Below the pieces are notes generated by a model, which saw only the letters and a program-made list of their open reading frames with translations, was not told the DNA's origin and ran no database searches. Position numbers and translations under genes: made by a program. A stretch of DNA of 64,000 bases from JABMMZ01 sp964505065 (GTDB lineage: Bacteria > Bacteroidota > Bacteroidia > NS11-12g > UBA955), in the NCBI GenBank assembly GCA_964505065.1, contig CAZDGF010000009.1:1-64000 (forward strand), written 5' to 3'. Positions 44,929-53,870 of this stretch are shown one piece after another; position 1 is the first letter of the stretch; each line of letters begins with the position of its first letter.

Positions 44929-45459
44929 TTAGTGTATTATGTTAAGTTTGGTGTTTTTAAATTCTGATTGGTTTGTTTTTGTGTTTGTAAATTGCAGTAT
45001 TACGGTGTAAATACCTGAAGCTAATGTGCTTAAATCAAACTGTTGGCTTATTAGCGATTGATTTGAATTTTCATTAAAACTAAATACATTTTTGCCATTG
45101 GCATCTACAATTTGTAGCTGATAAGTGCCTTGCTCTTTGGCATTTAATTCTAAATTTAATAAGCCATTGGTTGGGTTTGGATAAAGTTTTAAATCTAAAT
45201 TATTAGATAGTTTAACTTTTTGAATTGAAGTACTATTGACATACGATTGCTGATAGCCTTGCGATAAAATTGTGCCATTAGCCGTTGAAGTAGCATACGC
45301 CACCTGTCCTATGGTGCTGCTAATACTGCCCCAAGCTGCCGTGCTGTAATTGCCACTGCTGGCTATTACACTTGGGGCTGCACTTTGCCCCATTAAGCTA
45401 TTGGTGGCTAATGCCACTATAAAGCCTAACCCTTTTAAATTGATTGATTTTTTTTTCAT
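44929..45459 (-). CDS. T9SS type A sorting-domain protein
   Basis: 176 residues. Signal peptide (LGFIVALATNSLMGQ), a small region with SGNYSTAAWGSISSTIGQVAY and a C-terminal T9SS type A domain (about 95-176: LKLYPNPTNGLLNLEL, ASGIYTVILQFT). It is exported by the type IX system (PorQ is encoded 3 kb away). The frame stays open upstream to an ATG at 45597 that would add a membrane helix; the start at 45459 is preferred because a signal peptide begins there. Confidence 0.75.
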   Translation of the reverse strand: MKKKSINLKGLGFIVALATNSLMGQSAAPSVIASSGNYSTAAWGSISSTIGQVAYATSTANGTILSQGYQQSYVNSTSIQKVKLSNNLDLKLYPNPTNGLLNLELNAKEQGTYQLQIVDANGKNVFSFNENSNQSLISQQFDLSTLASGIYTVILQFTNTKTNQSEFKNTKLNIIH

Positions 45460-45892
45460 ATTATTGATGTTGTTTTTAATTTCTAATTGCTCTAATTGTA
45501 AGCCATACCATACCCATATAAGCGAAAGTATAACTGCAAATACCAGTATGATAATAAGTAAATTTTTGCTGATGTATAAAACTCTATTATTGCCCATTTT
45601 CTTTTTACACTAAAATGATGGAGCAATACTAATGGGTAAAAAAAATTATCAGCTAATTTTAGGCGTTACAACTGCATTACAGCAGCGTTACAAAAACGTT
45701 ACAAGGAGGTAAGTAATTAAAATACAATAATTTAATAAATATTACACGATTTGTCAATTAGTCATTCTGTAAATTTTGGCTTAGCAAAATTATACAGAAT
45801 CTGAAATAATCACAGATTCTGAATCTTTTTTTAGAGCAAATAAGTTAAATATGACCTTTTTTAGGCATTAAGTTATATTTCAAATTCAAAAT
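45460..45892. other. Region between the T9SS cargo and the TPR regulator
   Basis: 45460-45597 is an open, in-frame extension of the T9SS gene encoding MGNNRVLYISKN and a membrane helix. The rest holds overlapping hairpins (45764-45821) and AT-rich DNA. No separate gene is supported. Confidence 0.4.
45764..45821. terminator. Two overlapping, mutually exclusive hairpins
   Basis: Hairpin 1: ATTCTGTAAATTTTG with CAAAATTATACAGAAT (45764-45800). Hairpin 2: CAGAATCTG with CAGATTCTG (45795-45821), followed by a T-run. They share CAGAAT (45795-45800), so only one can form. The minus-strand reading is downstream of the TPR regulator and may end it. Confidence 0.4.
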
Positions 45893-47629
45893 TTATACCA
45901 AATTTACCCAATCTGCAATAGAATCAGCCTCCGCTAAATTGAGTTTTTTACGCAATCTATGAATGGTTACTCTTATGCTTTGGTCGGATACACCAAGGGC
46001 GGCAGCCATTTCTTTGTTATTAAATTTTATTTTAGATAGCACAATGTATCGGGTTTCGGCAGGCGAAATTTCAGGATAATTTTCTTTTAAACGCCCTAAA
46101 AAACCCGCATACACAGTATCAAATAATTTTTTAAACTTATCCCATTGGGCATCAGTTAACAGCACACTTTGACTCAGTTCAGATAAAATTTCTTGGTCTT
46201 TGTCTTGTTTTAAATTAAGTTGCTGCTCAAAGTTTTCTATCAATTTGGCTTTTTCAGAAATGTTTTCAGAAAAGTTTGCCAATTGCAAAGTTGCAGATTT
46301 AAGTTCATTTTCTTTATTTAGGAGCAAAGAAGCATTCAATCTTTTTTCTTGTTGATGTCTTTTTTTAATTAAAGTATAAATATAAACTACAATTGCCATT
46401 ATTACGATTATAAAAACTATTAAAAAATTACGTTGCATTGTTTTGCTTTCTTTCTCTGCCTCTACTTGGGCTATTGCTGCTTTACGCTTGTACAATTCCT
46501 GTCTTTGCTCGGCTTTAAGCAATGCTAAAGAATTGTATTTTTTATTGATATAGTTTTTAATTGTTACAGTAGAATCTAAATACATGTTTGCAAGCTTTTG
46601 ATTATTTAAAGCTATATAATATTTGGCTAATGCAGGGTATAAAAATTCGTATCTATCAACTAATGTTTTATTTTCATTAATATAGGCTTTGGCTTTAAAT
46701 AAATTTATCCTTGCTTCCTCTATTTTATTTTTGGCAATATAAATCTCTGCTAAAGGAATTAGCGAGCCAGTAGCCAAGCCTTTATCGCCATATTTTTCCG
46801 CCCATTCTATACAATTTTGCAAAAGCGGAATAGCCTTATCATATTCCTTTTTTAAAAATGCTACTTCGCCAATATTACCATTTACAATACCTTTCCAAAC
46901 ATTATTACTGTCTGATGGATTTTGAAAAAAAACCTGATTAAAATAATACAATGCTGAATCGAAATTTCCTGTTTTTAAAAAACACAATCCTATTGTATTA
47001 ACTACATCTGTTGTCAATTGTTTTTTTTCTACTTTGTTATTTTCTAATATGGCTTGTTTGCAATAATGAATTGCATTTTTATAATCTTTAAAATAATAAA
47101 AAGACTTTGCAAGCCTATAATTATCATTCATTTTTTGGTCATACTCGTTGTTGGGTAAAAGCTTGTGTAAGGCTATCATTTGATAATAAGAATCAAAAGC
47201 CAATTCGTAATTTACCAAATCGTTAAAATAAAGTATTCCCATATTATGATAAATTCGGGCTGCCAAATGGTAATACTTTTCACTCAAGCATTTTGCAGCT
47301 AAAATTTCATATTTTTCTATATCTATATTACCTTTTTGATATTGTTTAAAATTTTGATTGCGAATTTCAAAAAACAATGCTTCTAAATACAATTCGTTGT
47401 TATTGTTTTGTTGAGCAAAGGATTTAAATTCATTAATTTTCTCAGCAATGTAAGCCGAGTCTTTGTCATCCATTTTAAGATATTCGTGCCCAAGTTTATG
47501 AATAGCAATATTTAGTTCAATTTTATTTTTAATTTTTAACAAATGACTAAACTGTGCAAAAGCATTTTTAAACCAAAATAAAAACACCAAAAGGCACAAA
47601 AAAGAATATTTATAATTGAACAATTTCAA
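45893..47629 (-). CDS. TPR signalling protein with C-terminal HTH
   Basis: 578 residues: signal-like N-terminus, TPR repeats (about 100-370: YLMKDDKDSAYIAEKINEFK-like, AIHYCKQAILENNKVEKK), one membrane helix near 405-425 (LIVFIIVIMAIVVYIYTLI), a coiled coil and a C-terminal HTH (about 520-575: SPAETRYIVLSKIKFNNKEM, SDQSIRVTIHRLRKKLN). This layout is common in Bacteroidota and couples a periplasmic TPR sensor to a cytoplasmic DNA-binding domain without phosphorelay. Regulon unknown. No lipobox. Confidence 0.82.
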   Translation of the reverse strand: MKLFNYKYSFLCLLVFLFWFKNAFAQFSHLLKIKNKIELNIAIHKLGHEYLKMDDKDSAYIAEKINEFKSFAQQNNNNELYLEALFFEIRNQNFKQYQKGNIDIEKYEILAAKCLSEKYYHLAARIYHNMGILYFNDLVNYELAFDSYYQMIALHKLLPNNEYDQKMNDNYRLAKSFYYFKDYKNAIHYCKQAILENNKVEKKQLTTDVVNTIGLCFLKTGNFDSALYYFNQVFFQNPSDSNNVWKGIVNGNIGEVAFLKKEYDKAIPLLQNCIEWAEKYGDKGLATGSLIPLAEIYIAKNKIEEARINLFKAKAYINENKTLVDRYEFLYPALAKYYIALNNQKLANMYLDSTVTIKNYINKKYNSLALLKAEQRQELYKRKAAIAQVEAEKESKTMQRNFLIVFIIVIMAIVVYIYTLIKKRHQQEKRLNASLLLNKENELKSATLQLANFSENISEKAKLIENFEQQLNLKQDKDQEILSELSQSVLLTDAQWDKFKKLFDTVYAGFLGRLKENYPEISPAETRYIVLSKIKFNNKEMAAALGVSDQSIRVTIHRLRKKLNLAEADSIADWVNLV

Positions 47630-47850
47630 AAGTTTTTGTAGACATTAATTTATAATTGACGAAGATAGTAAGTTTTTTATAAATAGAATAAAATTTTATT
47701 TTAAAACTTAAAAGTGGAAAAAAAAATTTGTTAAATTATGGTGTATTCAAGTTTAAAAAGCAACCCCAAACAAATAGACTTTAAATAGCTATGTAGCTAA
47801 TTATTATTACTATGAAAGTTATAAATATGATAAAAAAAAATTTAAATAGT

Positions 47851-48153
47851 TTATACCATAGGTTCTCCTTCTTCATCTCTCCTTGTAAATTCATCAAAAT
47901 CATACTCTGGCAAAAGTTCGCTTTTTACATGTTTTAATGTTTCGTTTAAGGCTTCCGAAAATTTATTAAAATCTTCTTTGTACAAGTAAATTTTAGATTT
48001 TACATAATTGCCATCTTCAAACTTGCGGGTGCTTTCTGTTATGGTTAAAAAATAATCATTGCCCTTTGTGCTTCTTACATCAAAAAAATATGTGCGCTTG
48101 CCTGCCTTTACACGTTTAGAAAAAATGCTGTTTTTATCTCTTTGCTCTTCCAT
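47851..48153 (-). CDS. DUF3276 / PUR-alpha-like nucleic-acid-binding protein
   Basis: 100 residues, one PUR-like repeat: VKAGKRTYFFDVRSTKGNDY and YLYKEDFNKFSEAL. The family (DUF3276) is found across Bacteroidota and is related to PUR-alpha, which binds single-stranded nucleic acid. The acidic tail ends EEGEPMV. Single gene, divergent from the secreted protein at 48252. Confidence 0.88.
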   Translation of the reverse strand: MEEQRDKNSIFSKRVKAGKRTYFFDVRSTKGNDYFLTITESTRKFEDGNYVKSKIYLYKEDFNKFSEALNETLKHVKSELLPEYDFDEFTRRDEEGEPMV

Positions 48154-48238
48154 TATTTGTTTAAAAAAAGTACGCTAATTAACACTTTTTTTTCTTTATT
48201 AAGAAAAAAAGTTTATTTTAGCACATAATTTGTAATAC

Positions 48239-48246
48239 TATTTTTG
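48239..48246 (+). promoter_or_regulatory. TAnnTTTG box 5 nt before the secreted-protein gene
   Basis: TATTTTTG, exact match, ends 5 nt before the ATG at 48252. Predicts a leaderless mRNA. Confidence 0.45.
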
Positions 48247-48251
48247 ATAAA

Positions 48252-48671
48252 ATGAACAAACTTTTGCTTCTAGTAATCGCCCTGCTATTTACCACAAAAA
48301 CCTATGCCCATACTACCGATAGTAGCCGCAGTATGCTTGTGGGTGATAGTGTAATAATAGCCAAATGTCCCAAAGATGGCTTTAAATACATTCAATATTA
48401 TAAAAAAACACGCTTTCCTAACCCAAATGCTACTTACAATAAAACAACTGGAGATGATTTTTATGAATCCTTTTTTTTAGATGGTGATTTTGATGCAAAG
48501 GCTTTACCATGCGAATTTGGAAACAAAAAATATAAAATAATAAGCATTAAAATATTTGCAGATAAAACAACTGGAGCGGACAGACCAGTAATGTTTTTAG
48601 AACTTGCGCCTAATACTGTGGCTTGGGTTGAGGTGGCTGCAGTAGCCGCTGTGGAGGTGTATGTAGAATAA
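48252..48671 (+). CDS. Small secreted protein, unknown function
   Basis: 139 residues with a signal peptide (LLLVIALLFTTKTYAH). The mature part has an HTTDSSRSMLVGDSVIIAKCPKDGFKY segment and a beta-rich core, two Cys, and an Ala/Val-rich C-terminus (WVEVAAVAAVEVYVE). It is followed 85 bp later by pbpC. Not recognised. Confidence 0.6.
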   Translation: MNKLLLLVIALLFTTKTYAHTTDSSRSMLVGDSVIIAKCPKDGFKYIQYYKKTRFPNPNATYNKTTGDDFYESFFLDGDFDAKALPCEFGNKKYKIISIKIFADKTTGADRPVMFLELAPNTVAWVEVAAVAAVEVYVE

Positions 48672-48756
48672 TAAAATTTTTGATTTTTAGATTTTTCAAT
48701 TTTGATTTTAATGGTTAAAGAGATAGGCTCTATTGAGCTTATCTAAATATCGAAGT

Positions 48757-51069
48757 ATGATTTTATCTTTGTTAATATTTAAAAAGTTTTTATTCAAATG
48801 CTTGAAAGCATTTTGTTGGTGTGTGTTAGTATTTATGCTTATGCATATTTTATTTCCATTAAAAGTTAAGGTTAATTATTCCACAGCTGTTCTTTCTTCG
48901 GAGGGTGTTTTGCTAAATGCTTATTTAAACAAAGAAGACAAATGGCGCATAAAAACAGATATTAAAAAAGTATCGCCATTGTTAATGAAAACTATTTTAG
49001 CCAAAGAAGACAAATGGTTTTATTGGCATTTTGGGGTAAACCCAATAGCCATTGCCAAAGCAGGATTTAAAAATATTGTAAGCGCCAAAAGAGTAAGCGG
49101 TGCTTCTACTATTAGCATGCAAGTGGCAAGGCTTTTAGAACCTAAAAAACGTACTTTTTTAAATAAAATAATTGAGTTATTTAGAGCCACCCAACTGGAA
49201 TTTAAATACAGTAAGGACGAAATATTGGAACTATACCTTAATTTATTGCCTTATGGAAGCAATATTGAGGGCATTAATGCAGCTTCGCTTATTTATTTTG
49301 GCAAACAACCCCATGCTCTTAGCCTTTCTGAAAGTACTATTTTAGCCATTATACCCAATAGACCCACAAGCCTAAATATTAAAAATAAATATGTAGCCAT
49401 TTTAAAATCGAGAAATTATTGGCTAAATTATTTTAAAGAGAATGAAATTTTTGACCCTCAATTAATAGCAGATGCGCAATTAGAGCCTATCAATATTCAA
49501 AAAAACGAATTGCCAAAAATAGCCCCACATCTATGCTACAGGCTAAAAACCTCATATTCCGATAGTGCTTATATTAGCAACACCATAAAATACCAATTGC
49601 AACTACAAGCTGAAAATATTTTAAAAAATTATATAGAAAAAACCAAAGCTCAAAATATTAGAAACGGCAGCATTTTAGTGGTTGAAAACAAAACTGGCAA
49701 CGTAATTATATACTGCGGCAGCAATAATTTTGCCGATAATGAAAATGCAGGACAAGTAGATGGCACACAAGCTTTGCGCTCTCCAGGAAGTGCATTAAAA
49801 CCATTTTTATATGCTCAAGCTTTTGATATGGGCTTATACACACCCAATAGCGTATTGTATGATGTGCCTATAAACATTAATGGCTATCAACCACAAAACT
49901 ACGACAAGGGGTATAATGGGGCTGTAACCCTGCGGCAGGCTTTAGCCTATTCGCTTAATATTCCTGCGGTAAGTGTGCTGAACGAGGTAGGTATTTCTGC
50001 ATTTAGCAATACTTTAAAAAAAACAGGATTTAGCCATATAAAAACTAAAAACATGGGGCTAAGCCTTGCCTTGGGTGGCTGCGGTGTTACATTACAAGAA
50101 CTAACATGTGCATATAGCACACTTGCAAACTATGGCAAATATAAGCCCCTCAATTTTTTAAAAAGTGAAATTAAAAATAATGGAATAAACACCATAAGCG
50201 AAGAAGCTGCTTATTTAACAACTGATATACTGCAAACTTTAGTACGCCCGGATATTCCCTCTTCATTTTTTAACAATACTTTTCGCATACCCAAGGTGGC
50301 TTGGAAAACAGGCACAAGCTATGGGCGCAAAGATGCTTGGGCTATTGGTTATAACAAAGATTATACTGTGGGTGTGTGGGTTGGCAATTTTGATGCCGAG
50401 GGTGTACCCAGTTTAAGCGGTGCTGAAATAGCAACTCCTCTCCTATTTGAAATATTTAATACTATAGATTACAACTCTACAAAAAAATGGTTTGCCCCGC
50501 CAAAAGGTATTGAATACCGCTATGTGTGTAGCAAAACGGGCAATTTGCCAGCAGTATTTTGTACAGATAAAATTACCGACCAATACATAGGAAATAAAAC
50601 GCTTCAAAAAAACTGTAACCACCTAATAGAAATACCTGTAAATGCTGATAGTAGTTTATGCTACTGCAATAGCTGTTTGCCAAACGAAACTGTAATAAAT
50701 AAATTTTACCCAAACCTACCTGCAACGCTTATAAACTATTATGTTCAAGAAAAAATAGTATATAAAGCCATACCCAAACACAATCCCAATTGCACATGCA
50801 TATACCAAACCAATGGTCCCAAAATAGTATCGCCCAGCCATGGCTCGGAGTATTTAATAGAAACAGAAAGCCAAGCGCAAATAATGCTGAATGCAGAGGC
50901 AGACAATAAAGCAAGCAAAATACTTTGGTATGTAAATGATAAATTGGTAAAAGAAGGACTGCCAAACCAAGCGGTATTTATAACCCCACCTATAGGCAAT
51001 GTAAAAATTACATGTAGCGATAATTTGGGGCGAAGTAGCCATATTACAATTGTAACTAAAGCATTCTAA
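48757..51069 (+). CDS. pbpC: Penicillin-binding protein 1C
   Basis: 770 residues. One N-terminal membrane anchor (about 15-35), a GT51 transglycosylase (EDKWFYWHFG, GASTISMQVARL), then a transpeptidase with SALK (SPGSALKPFLY), SLN and KTG (WKTGTSYG), and a C-terminal Cys-rich BiPBP_C domain. It polymerises glycan strands at the inner membrane; the BiPBP domain may bind the peptidoglycan or a partner. The start at ATG 48757 is preferred over an in-frame TTG 24 bp upstream. Length is typical of PBP1C. Confidence 0.92.
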   Translation: MILSLLIFKKFLFKCLKAFCWCVLVFMLMHILFPLKVKVNYSTAVLSSEGVLLNAYLNKEDKWRIKTDIKKVSPLLMKTILAKEDKWFYWHFGVNPIAIAKAGFKNIVSAKRVSGASTISMQVARLLEPKKRTFLNKIIELFRATQLEFKYSKDEILELYLNLLPYGSNIEGINAASLIYFGKQPHALSLSESTILAIIPNRPTSLNIKNKYVAILKSRNYWLNYFKENEIFDPQLIADAQLEPINIQKNELPKIAPHLCYRLKTSYSDSAYISNTIKYQLQLQAENILKNYIEKTKAQNIRNGSILVVENKTGNVIIYCGSNNFADNENAGQVDGTQALRSPGSALKPFLYAQAFDMGLYTPNSVLYDVPININGYQPQNYDKGYNGAVTLRQALAYSLNIPAVSVLNEVGISAFSNTLKKTGFSHIKTKNMGLSLALGGCGVTLQELTCAYSTLANYGKYKPLNFLKSEIKNNGINTISEEAAYLTTDILQTLVRPDIPSSFFNNTFRIPKVAWKTGTSYGRKDAWAIGYNKDYTVGVWVGNFDAEGVPSLSGAEIATPLLFEIFNTIDYNSTKKWFAPPKGIEYRYVCSKTGNLPAVFCTDKITDQYIGNKTLQKNCNHLIEIPVNADSSLCYCNSCLPNETVINKFYPNLPATLINYYVQEKIVYKAIPKHNPNCTCIYQTNGPKIVSPSHGSEYLIETESQAQIMLNAEADNKASKILWYVNDKLVKEGLPNQAVFITPPIGNVKITCSDNLGRSSHITIVTKAF

Positions 51070-51100
51070 AAAAATTTATCCAAAAATTGCGGAAATTAAA

Positions 51101-51245
51101 CCCAAATTCAGCAATAGAATTGCTGAATCGAATAACAAATTGTAAATCATGTTTTTACAAAACATAATTGCAATTTCTAAATCGGGGTTAATCCCAACTA
51201 AATCAAATAGTTCAATTTTTCAAATTTCCTATTGATTAATTTGGG
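51101..51245 (+). mobile_element. 145-bp MITE-like element, copy C
   Basis: Ends CCCAAATT/AATTTGGG, flanked by TTAAA and TTTAA (imperfect duplication; the outer bases also pair, extending the inverted repeat to 13 bp). Inner hairpins as in copy B. It lies between pbpC and the terminator of the ribosomal operon, at the 3' ends of two convergent transcripts, like the other two copies. Confidence 0.8.
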
Positions 51246-51251
51246 TTTAAC

Positions 51252-51280
51252 AAAAAAACCCAATAGCATAAACTATTGGG
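51252..51280 (-). terminator. Intrinsic terminator of the S10-spc-alpha operon
   Basis: On the minus strand CCCAATAG-TTTATG-CTATTGGG is followed by seven T. It begins 24 nt after the rplQ stop. The perfect 8-bp stem with a T-run makes it a strong rho-independent terminator. Confidence 0.92.
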
Positions 51281-51304
51281 CTTATAAATATGATGCAATG
51301 TTTA

Positions 51305-51799
51305 TTATGCGATTTCTTCTGGTGCTTCTTCAGTAGCAGCAGGTGTATCAGCTTTGGTTTCAGCAGTTTTAGTACTTGCTCTACCTCTTCTTGTTTTTGG
51401 TTTAGCAGATTTGTTTTTTTTACCAAAAGATGGTGCTAATTCGTTAAAATCTACCAGTTCTATCATTGCCATTTCAGCATTATCGCCAATACGTGTGCCA
51501 AGTTTTAATATTCTTGTATATCCACCTGGGCGAGTAGCCACTTTTTCGGCTACAGTGCTAAATAATTCTTTGATACTATCTTTGTCATGCAAATAAGCAA
51601 AAACAGTTCTACGAGAGTGCGTAGTATCATTTTTTGATTTGGTAATGATAGGCTCAACATACGTTCTCAATGCTTTAGCTTTAGCCAAAGTGGTAGTTAA
51701 ACGTTTATGTTTAATTAATGATATGGTAAGATTTGCCATTAAGGCTCTTCTATGCGAGGCTGTTCTGCCTAATTTATTTACTTTATTTCCGTGTCTCAT
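51305..51799 (-). CDS. rplQ: Ribosomal protein L17
   Basis: 164 residues. The conserved core (MRHGNKVNKLGRTASHRR, SLIKHKRLTTTLAKAKALR) is followed by an Ala/Glu/Lys/Thr-rich tail (about 125-164) that exceeds the E. coli length, as in other Bacteroidota. L17 lies at the peptide exit side of the 50S subunit. It is the last gene of the operon, 15 bp after rpoA. Confidence 0.97.
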   Translation of the reverse strand: MRHGNKVNKLGRTASHRRALMANLTISLIKHKRLTTTLAKAKALRTYVEPIITKSKNDTTHSRRTVFAYLHDKDSIKELFSTVAEKVATRPGGYTRILKLGTRIGDNAEMAMIELVDFNELAPSFGKKNKSAKPKTRRGRASTKTAETKADTPAATEEAPEEIA

Positions 51800-51814
51800 C
51801 TTATACTGTTAAAA

Positions 51815-52807
51815 TTATTCCTCTTCTAAGTTGTATTTTGCTACATCCATACCAAAATTCAAACCTTTTTCTCTTACAAATTCTTCTAATTCAGACAAAG
51901 ATTTTTTACCGAAATTTCTAAATTTCAATAAATCATCAATATCAAAACTTACCAACTCGCCCAAAGTGCGTATTTCTGCGGCTTTTAAGCAATTGTAGGC
52001 TCTTACTGATAAATCTAAATCGGCCAAATTGGTTTTTAAGATTTTACGCATGTGTAAGAAATTCTCATCTACCTCTTGGCTTGGTTTTTTAACTTGGCTA
52101 TCCAATAATATGTTTTCATCGCTAAACAAAATAAAATGTTGGATTAAGATATTTGCAGCTTCTTTCAAAGCATTTTCGGGATGTATTGAACCATCAGTTT
52201 GCAGTTCAATTATTAATTTCTCATAATCCGTTTTTTGCTCTACCCTAAAATCTTCAATTGTATATTTAACATTTTTAATTGGGGTATAAATAGCATCAAT
52301 TGGAATTAATCCTATTTGCGCATCTTTTGGTTTGTTTTCTTCAGCAGCTATATAACCTCTACCTTTATCTATAGATATTTCTAACTCTAAAGTTACAAAT
52401 GGCTCCATATTACAAATTACTAAATCTGGATTTAATATTTCAAAAGTATTAGTAAATCTTGAAATATCACCAGCTGTAAATTGTTCCTTACCTTTTATGC
52501 TGATAAATATTTTTTCGTTATCATCGCCTTTAGATACTTTTTTCAAACGTACTTGTTTGAAATTTAAAACTATTTCGGTAACATCTTCTACTATACCTTT
52601 TATGGTAGAAAACTCATGGTCAACACCTTGAATTCTGATAGTAGTAATGGCATAACCTTCTAAAGAAGAAAGTAAAATTCTACGTAAAGAATTACCGATA
52701 GTAATACCGTATCCTTTTTCAAGTGGGCTAAATTCAAACAGACCATAAAAGTCTGTATCTTTATGCATTATAACTCTTTCGGGTTTTTGGAATGCTAATA
52801 TTGGCAT
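51815..52807 (-). CDS. rpoA: RNA polymerase alpha subunit
   Basis: 330 residues. N-terminal dimerisation domain (LEKGYGITIGNSLRRILLSSLEG-type segment, about 28-50), linker, and the alpha CTD (about 255-320: LSVRAYNCLKAAEIRTLGEL, LLKFRNFGKKSL) with the helix-hairpin-helix that binds DNA and activators. Length normal. Between rpsD and rplQ as in the alpha operon. Confidence 0.98.
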   Translation of the reverse strand: MPILAFQKPERVIMHKDTDFYGLFEFSPLEKGYGITIGNSLRRILLSSLEGYAITTIRIQGVDHEFSTIKGIVEDVTEIVLNFKQVRLKKVSKGDDNEKIFISIKGKEQFTAGDISRFTNTFEILNPDLVICNMEPFVTLELEISIDKGRGYIAAEENKPKDAQIGLIPIDAIYTPIKNVKYTIEDFRVEQKTDYEKLIIELQTDGSIHPENALKEAANILIQHFILFSDENILLDSQVKKPSQEVDENFLHMRKILKTNLADLDLSVRAYNCLKAAEIRTLGELVSFDIDDLLKFRNFGKKSLSELEEFVREKGLNFGMDVAKYNLEEE

Positions 52808-52832
52808 TTTTATTTGATTATTGTTTTTAAAA

Positions 52833-53438
52833 TTATTTAGAGTAAAGCTCTACTATTAATTGCTCGTTTATGTTTTCTGGAATTTCTGTTCTATCGGGCA
52901 TATTTACAAATACACCGCTCATTTCTTTATCGTTCCAATCTAACCAACCGAATTTTTTTCTGCCACTTCCTAAAGAATCGGTAATAGCCTCCATTGATTT
53001 AGATTTTTCTCTAACAGAAACAGAATATCCAGCTTTCAATTGATAAGATGGGATGTTTACTATTTCTCCATTTACCAAGATGTGTTTGTGTAATACTATT
53101 TGACGAGCAGCACTTCTTGTAGGTGCTATACCCATTCTATATACTACGTTATCTAATCTTGATTCTAAGAATTTCAATAAGTTTTCGCCAGTAACACCTC
53201 TTTTGGTAACAGCTAATGCAAATGTTTTAGCAAACTGACGCTCCAATACTCCATAAGTATATTTCGCTTTTTGTTTTTCAGCTAATTGAATTGCATATTC
53301 AGATTTTTTACCTCTTCTACGGGTATTTCCGTGCATACCAGGACCATAAGGCTTTTTATCTAAAGCTTTATCTGGACCGAATATTGCTTCGTTAAATTTA
53401 CGGGCTATTTTTGATTTTGGACCTCTATATCTTGCCAT
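52833..53438 (-). CDS. rpsD: Ribosomal protein S4
   Basis: 201 residues with N-terminal MARYRGPKSKIARKF and the S4 RNA-binding domain (ESRLDNVVYRMGIAPTRSAA, VLHKHILVNGEIV). Binds 16S rRNA early in assembly and may repress the alpha operon. No zinc Cys cluster, so the C-minus form. Confidence 0.97.
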   Translation of the reverse strand: MARYRGPKSKIARKFNEAIFGPDKALDKKPYGPGMHGNTRRRGKKSEYAIQLAEKQKAKYTYGVLERQFAKTFALAVTKRGVTGENLLKFLESRLDNVVYRMGIAPTRSAARQIVLHKHILVNGEIVNIPSYQLKAGYSVSVREKSKSMEAITDSLGSGRKKFGWLDWNDKEMSGVFVNMPDRTEIPENINEQLIVELYSK

Positions 53439-53473
53439 TTCTTTTTATTCTATTTTACTCTATAATTTAACTG

Positions 53474-53863
53474 TTATATACGTCTGCGTTTTGGAGGGCG
53501 ACAACCATTGTGCGGCATTGGTGTAGTATCTTTTATAGACATTACTTCAATTCCTATTGCTGCTAAATTTCTGATGGCAGAATCTCTACCAGAACCAGGA
53601 CCTTTAACAAAAACATCTACCTTTCTTAAACCCAAATCGAATGCTACTTTGCCACAATCTTGGCTTGCCAATTGTGCAGCATAAGGCGTATTCTTTTTAG
53701 AACCTTTAAAACCCATTTTACCTGCAGACGACCAAGATATTACTTCGCCATTTGTATTGGTAACAGATACAATAATATTGTTAAAAGAGGCTCTAATATG
53801 AACCTGACCAATAGGGTCTATTTTAACTTTTCTTTTACTTTTGTTTGATTTAGATGTACTCAT
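53474..53863 (-). CDS. rpsK: Ribosomal protein S11
   Basis: 129 residues; IGQVHIRASFNNIIVSVTN and the C-terminal TTPMPHNGCRPPKRRRI are typical. It sits on the 30S platform near the Shine-Dalgarno groove. Separated from rpsM by 7 bp. Confidence 0.97.
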   Translation of the reverse strand: MSTSKSNKSKRKVKIDPIGQVHIRASFNNIIVSVTNTNGEVISWSSAGKMGFKGSKKNTPYAAQLASQDCGKVAFDLGLRKVDVFVKGPGSGRDSAIRNLAAIGIEVMSIKDTTPMPHNGCRPPKRRRI

Positions 53864-53870
53864 TTATCTA

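Noticed and set aside
48733..48756. TTG start for pbpC
   Set aside because: The ATG at 48757 gives a better membrane-anchor N-terminus; the TTG adds eight polar residues. Not excluded.
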